The notes under the pieces are model-generated. The model did not search any database, was not told the origin of the DNA, and saw nothing but the letters and a program-made list of their open reading frames with translations. From Aurantibacter sp034110465 (lineage in GTDB: Bacteria; Bacteroidota; Bacteroidia; Flavobacteriales; Flavobacteriaceae), in the NCBI GenBank assembly GCA_034110465.1, contig JAWUZD010000008.1, forward strand, positions 51,754-115,753: a stretch of 64,000 nt of DNA. The letters are read 5' to 3'. Below, piece by piece: positions 61,687 through 64,000 of the stretch. Within the stretch, counting starts at the first letter, position 1. Every line of letters begins with the position of its first letter. Position numbers and translations under genes: made by a program.

Positions 61687-62378
61687 TTCTTAAAACTATA
61701 TTTAAAAATCCAACCTAAAATTTTAACTCCGGCTAAAATACTGCCTTTTACGGTTCCAGAAACTTTAGAAACCCCAATTCTATTTCTATATTTTACTGGA
61801 ATCTCTATGTAGTCTAAATTTTGTTTTAAGGCTTTTAACTGCATTTCTACTGTCCAACCATAGGTTTTGTCTTCCATATTTAAAGCTAATAATTTAGTGT
61901 ATTTAATACCTCTAAAGGGTCCTAAATCTGTAAATTTTGCTCCAAAAAACAACTTCATTAAAGAAGTAGCTAACCAATTACCAAATATTTGTTGGGGTGT
62001 CATTGCACCATTTTCGCGTAATTCTTTTACACGTGCACCAACTACAAAATCTAAATTATCTTCTAGTATAGGAGCAATAATTTCTGTCAATTGTTCTGGG
62101 TAATCAGAATAATCTCCATCTAAAAAAACAACAATTTCTGGTGCCATTTCTTGTTTAGCAATATAATCTAATCCTTTTAAACAAGCATAACCATAGCCTC
62201 TTCTATTTTCATGCAAGACTGTTGCGCCAGCATTTCTTGCATTGATCTCTGTATTGTCTGTAGAATTGTTGCTAATAACAATAACTTCATCTACAATATC
62301 GGGAATGTCATTAATAACATTTGCAATAGAATCTTGCTCGTTATAAGCAGGGATAATAACTTTTATAATAGGTGTCAT
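61683..62378 (-). CDS. GT2 polyprenyl-phosphate sugar synthase
   Basis: A 231-residue GT2 of the dolichyl/polyprenyl-phosphate mannose or glucose synthase type: VIIPAYNEQDSIANVI, VVFLDGDYSDYPEQL (DxD), and the C-terminal RNRIGVSKVSG motif. It should make a lipid-linked sugar donor in the cytoplasmic leaflet, used by the GT-C enzyme at 58159-59538. ATGA overlaps on both sides tie it to the MORN-repeat gene and the cellulose synthase-like gene. Confidence 0.9.
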   Translation of the reverse strand: MTPIIKVIIPAYNEQDSIANVINDIPDIVDEVIVISNNSTDNTEINARNAGATVLHENRRGYGYACLKGLDYIAKQEMAPEIVVFLDGDYSDYPEQLTEIIAPILEDNLDFVVGARVKELRENGAMTPQQIFGNWLATSLMKLFFGAKFTDLGPFRGIKYTKLLALNMEDKTYGWTVEMQLKALKQNLDYIEIPVKYRNRIGVSKVSGTVKGSILAGVKILGWIFKYSFKK

Positions 62379-62854
62379 TGTCTTAAATCATTTAGATTAT
62401 TTTCATCTTTAAAAGATGAAAAATCTGTCCATTCTTTGAGTTTTTTTCCGTTTTTATATTTTGATGCTTTTATTAATTTCCCTTTTTTATATAGCAAGCA
62501 ATACCCGTTTTTTTGATTGTTTTTTAACTGACATTTATGGCTTACAAAACCAGTTTTATCATAAAACAACCACCAATTACTTTTTATTCCTTTTTTAAAA
62601 TGTCCTTCTTTTTCTTTTCTTGAATTTTCCTTGTAAAAATACCAATATTTGTTTTCTAAATTGTTTTTAAAACTTCCTTCTTTTTGCAAGTTTCCATTTT
62701 TGTAATAAAACTTCCAGTAGGCTGTTTTTTGGGTATTTAAAACCCAGCCTTCTTTTTTAATTTGCCCGTTTTTATAAAACTCTTTTGTATACTTTTTTTG
62801 TGAAAATAGTATGAATGAAAAAAAGAGGCAAGAAAAAAAAAGTAGTTTTTTCAT
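62375..62854 (-). CDS. MORN-repeat secreted protein
   Basis: A 159-residue protein with a signal peptide (KLLFFSCLFFSFILFS) and about five MORN_2/YwqK-type repeats of 22-24 residues (KFYYKNGNLQKEGSF and similar). The repeats form a beta-hairpin ladder and have no known enzymatic function. It is the first gene of the glycosyltransferase operon, with heptamer repeats upstream. Confidence 0.85.
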   Translation of the reverse strand: MKKLLFFSCLFFSFILFSQKKYTKEFYKNGQIKKEGWVLNTQKTAYWKFYYKNGNLQKEGSFKNNLENKYWYFYKENSRKEKEGHFKKGIKSNWWLFYDKTGFVSHKCQLKNNQKNGYCLLYKKGKLIKASKYKNGKKLKEWTDFSSFKDENNLNDLRQ

Positions 62855-62903
62855 AATTTAATTTTACGCTTCGAAAAGTTCAGCAAATCATCTTTATTTT
62901 TAT

Positions 62904-62973
62904 CAAGAACCAAGAACCAAGAACCAATAACCAATAACCAACAACCAATAACCAATAACCAACAACAAACAAC
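62904..62973. repeat. Ten tandem heptamers upstream of the glycosyltransferase operon
   Basis: Ten consecutive 7-base units of the type CAAGAAC/CAATAAC/CAACAAC between the divergent-facing MORN gene (start 62854) and the polyferredoxin gene (end 63002). The units differ only at one or two positions. They lie in the probable promoter region of the MORN-GT2-GT2 operon. Confidence 0.9.
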
Positions 62974-63001
62974 CAATTTACCTCTTATTCACCAATTCCA
63001 T

Positions 63002-64000
63002 CTAATCTACATCATTTCCTAATAAAATATCGGTAGGATTTATTCTGCCAGCTTCAGGGCCATTTTCTAATTTTAAAACGCCTCTTGGGCAAACTGCAGC
63101 GCAAATTCCGCAACCCACACAACTAGAACGTACAATGTTTTCTCCTTTTTGCGCATAAGCTCTAACGTCAATTCCTTGTTCGCAATAGGTAGAGCAATTT
63201 CCACAAGAAATACATTGCCCACCATTTGTGGTAATTCTAAACCTTGATTTAAAACGTTGAATAAAACCTAAATATGCTGCCAATGGGCATCCAAATCTGC
63301 ACCAAACTCGGTTTCCAAAAATAGGATAAAACCCTGTACCAATTACACCTGCAAAAATAGAACCGATTAAAAAGCCATAAATATCTTGAATTGTTTGTGT
63401 TTTAATACCGATAACTTGGTCTGCTCCAGAGATAAAAGTGTACACTGCAAAACCCGTCATTACCAAAACAAAAACTAAAACAGAATGAATAACTATACGT
63501 TCTACACGCCAAGAAAGTAAGGTTTTGCTAGACAATTGTCTGTAAGGATCTCCCAATGTTTCTGCCAATCCGCCACAACCACAAACCCAAGAACAGTACC
63601 ATCTTTTTCCAAAAAAATAAACCATAACAGGTACAACTACTACTGTTAAAACAATTCCCCAAACCAAAATAAACAACCCAAAAGTGCCATTTGCAAGTAG
63701 TTCATCTAAATTCCATTTAAAGAAAAAATCATAATCTAAAGGAAACGCATTTTTAAAATCGTACCAAGGTTTGTTAAAACGCACTAAAATTTCTGGAATT
63801 AAAAAAGCAAAAACAATTTGAAAAAATAATACGGAAGTTGTTCTTAAAATTTGATATTTATTATGGCGATATTTTATATACATTCTAACCGCCATCACCG
63901 TCATAACCGTACAGTATAAAAAACCATATAAAAACCATTGGCTTGCAGCGTTTCCGCTAATAGATTCGCTTATAGCATCTACTAAATATACCCAGTTTAC
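63002..64000 (-). CDS. NapH/NosR-like polyferredoxin, 5'-truncated by the window
   Basis: The open frame continues to the last base of the window with good hydrophobic sequence, so the ATG at 63904 is not the true start; the visible part is 332 residues. Four or five membrane segments are followed by two 4Fe-4S clusters: CISCGNCSTYC and CVGCGICAAVCP. The WYCSWVCGCGG and WCRFGCPLAAYL motifs are typical of NapH/NosR/RdxA electron-transfer proteins. It probably passes electrons from quinol to a periplasmic or surface partner. Nothing downstream identifies it. Confidence 0.85.
   Translation of the reverse strand, partial: VNWVYLVDAISESISGNAASQWFLYGFLYCTVMTVMAVRMYIKYRHNKYQILRTTSVLFFQIVFAFLIPEILVRFNKPWYDFKNAFPLDYDFFFKWNLDELLANGTFGLFILVWGIVLTVVVVPVMVYFFGKRWYCSWVCGCGGLAETLGDPYRQLSSKTLLSWRVERIVIHSVLVFVLVMTGFAVYTFISGADQVIGIKTQTIQDIYGFLIGSIFAGVIGTGFYPIFGNRVWCRFGCPLAAYLGFIQRFKSRFRITTNGGQCISCGNCSTYCEQGIDVRAYAQKGENIVRSSCVGCGICAAVCPRGVLKLENGPEAGRINPTDILLGNDVD

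Noticed and set aside
62904..62973. CRISPR array
   Set aside because: Units are 7 bases and directly adjacent, without spacers, and no cas genes are present.
63002..63904. Complete gene starting at ATG 63904
   Set aside because: The frame stays open and membrane-like up to the end of the window, so the start is outside.

Overview
The window looks like a chromosomal segment of a marine-type Flavobacteriaceae bacterium (phylum Bacteroidota). Supporting signs are the AT-rich composition, Bacteroidota-type promoters (TTTG near -33, TAnnTTTG near -7), a protein with a type IX secretion tail, GSCFA, DUF4230 and M56/BlaI genes, and a class I ribonucleotide reductase whose small subunit carries the ATP-cone. 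I saw no phage, insertion sequence, CRISPR array or rRNA. There are two tRNA-Leu genes (CAA and UAG anticodons), both on the minus strand.

Layout. 0-4.7 kb: small conserved genes (DUF4230, YjbR), a C-terminal processing protease with dCMP deaminase, a HupE-like membrane protein and DUF2452. 4.9-8.1 kb: a compact five-gene signalling operon (single-domain receiver, H-NOX haem sensor, PAS histidine kinase, HPt protein, LytTR response regulator) that supplies every step of a His-Asp-His-Asp phosphorelay as separate proteins. 8.2-23.6 kb: a surface/exopolysaccharide region with a T9SS-secreted protein, a TPR plus YaiO-like beta-barrel protein, a STAS protein, a MATE-type flippase, a GT4 glycosyltransferase, a membrane-anchored GH5 hydrolase, a secreted protein, a large GT-C-like membrane protein and a receiver domain fused to a GT2 glycosyltransferase.

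23.6-38.9 kb is mostly housekeeping: prs, rplY, pth, a LemA/TPM cluster with MerR and M23 genes, alaS, GSCFA, DUF4230, rhodanese, enoyl-CoA hydratase, aromatic amino acid hydroxylase and M20 dipeptidase. 39-42 kb holds a BlaI/BlaR1-like repressor and protease pair behind a promoter whose -33 and -7 elements are each covered by an operator dyad. 42-51.6 kb holds DUF4407, DUF1272, PhnA, an FAD protein, MarC, DUF3109, nrdB-nrdA, a transglutaminase-like protein and a small secreted protein. 52-57.2 kb is a polyamine operon (arginine decarboxylase, agmatinase, deoxyhypusine-synthase-like protein, GNAT-nitrilase fusion). 57.8-62.9 kb is a second glycosyltransferase cluster, with ten heptamer repeats upstream. 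The window ends inside a NapH/NosR-like polyferredoxin gene.

The best candidate for an undescribed system is the adjacent pair formed by the H-NOX phosphorelay and the polysaccharide region. The first could sense nitric oxide or redox state and end in a LytTR regulator. The second has a receiver domain built directly into a glycosyltransferase. A functional link between them is inference from adjacency and domain content. Intergenic regions also hold two copies of a MITE-like element with short inverted termini, two copies of a palindromic repeat, and several strong terminators.
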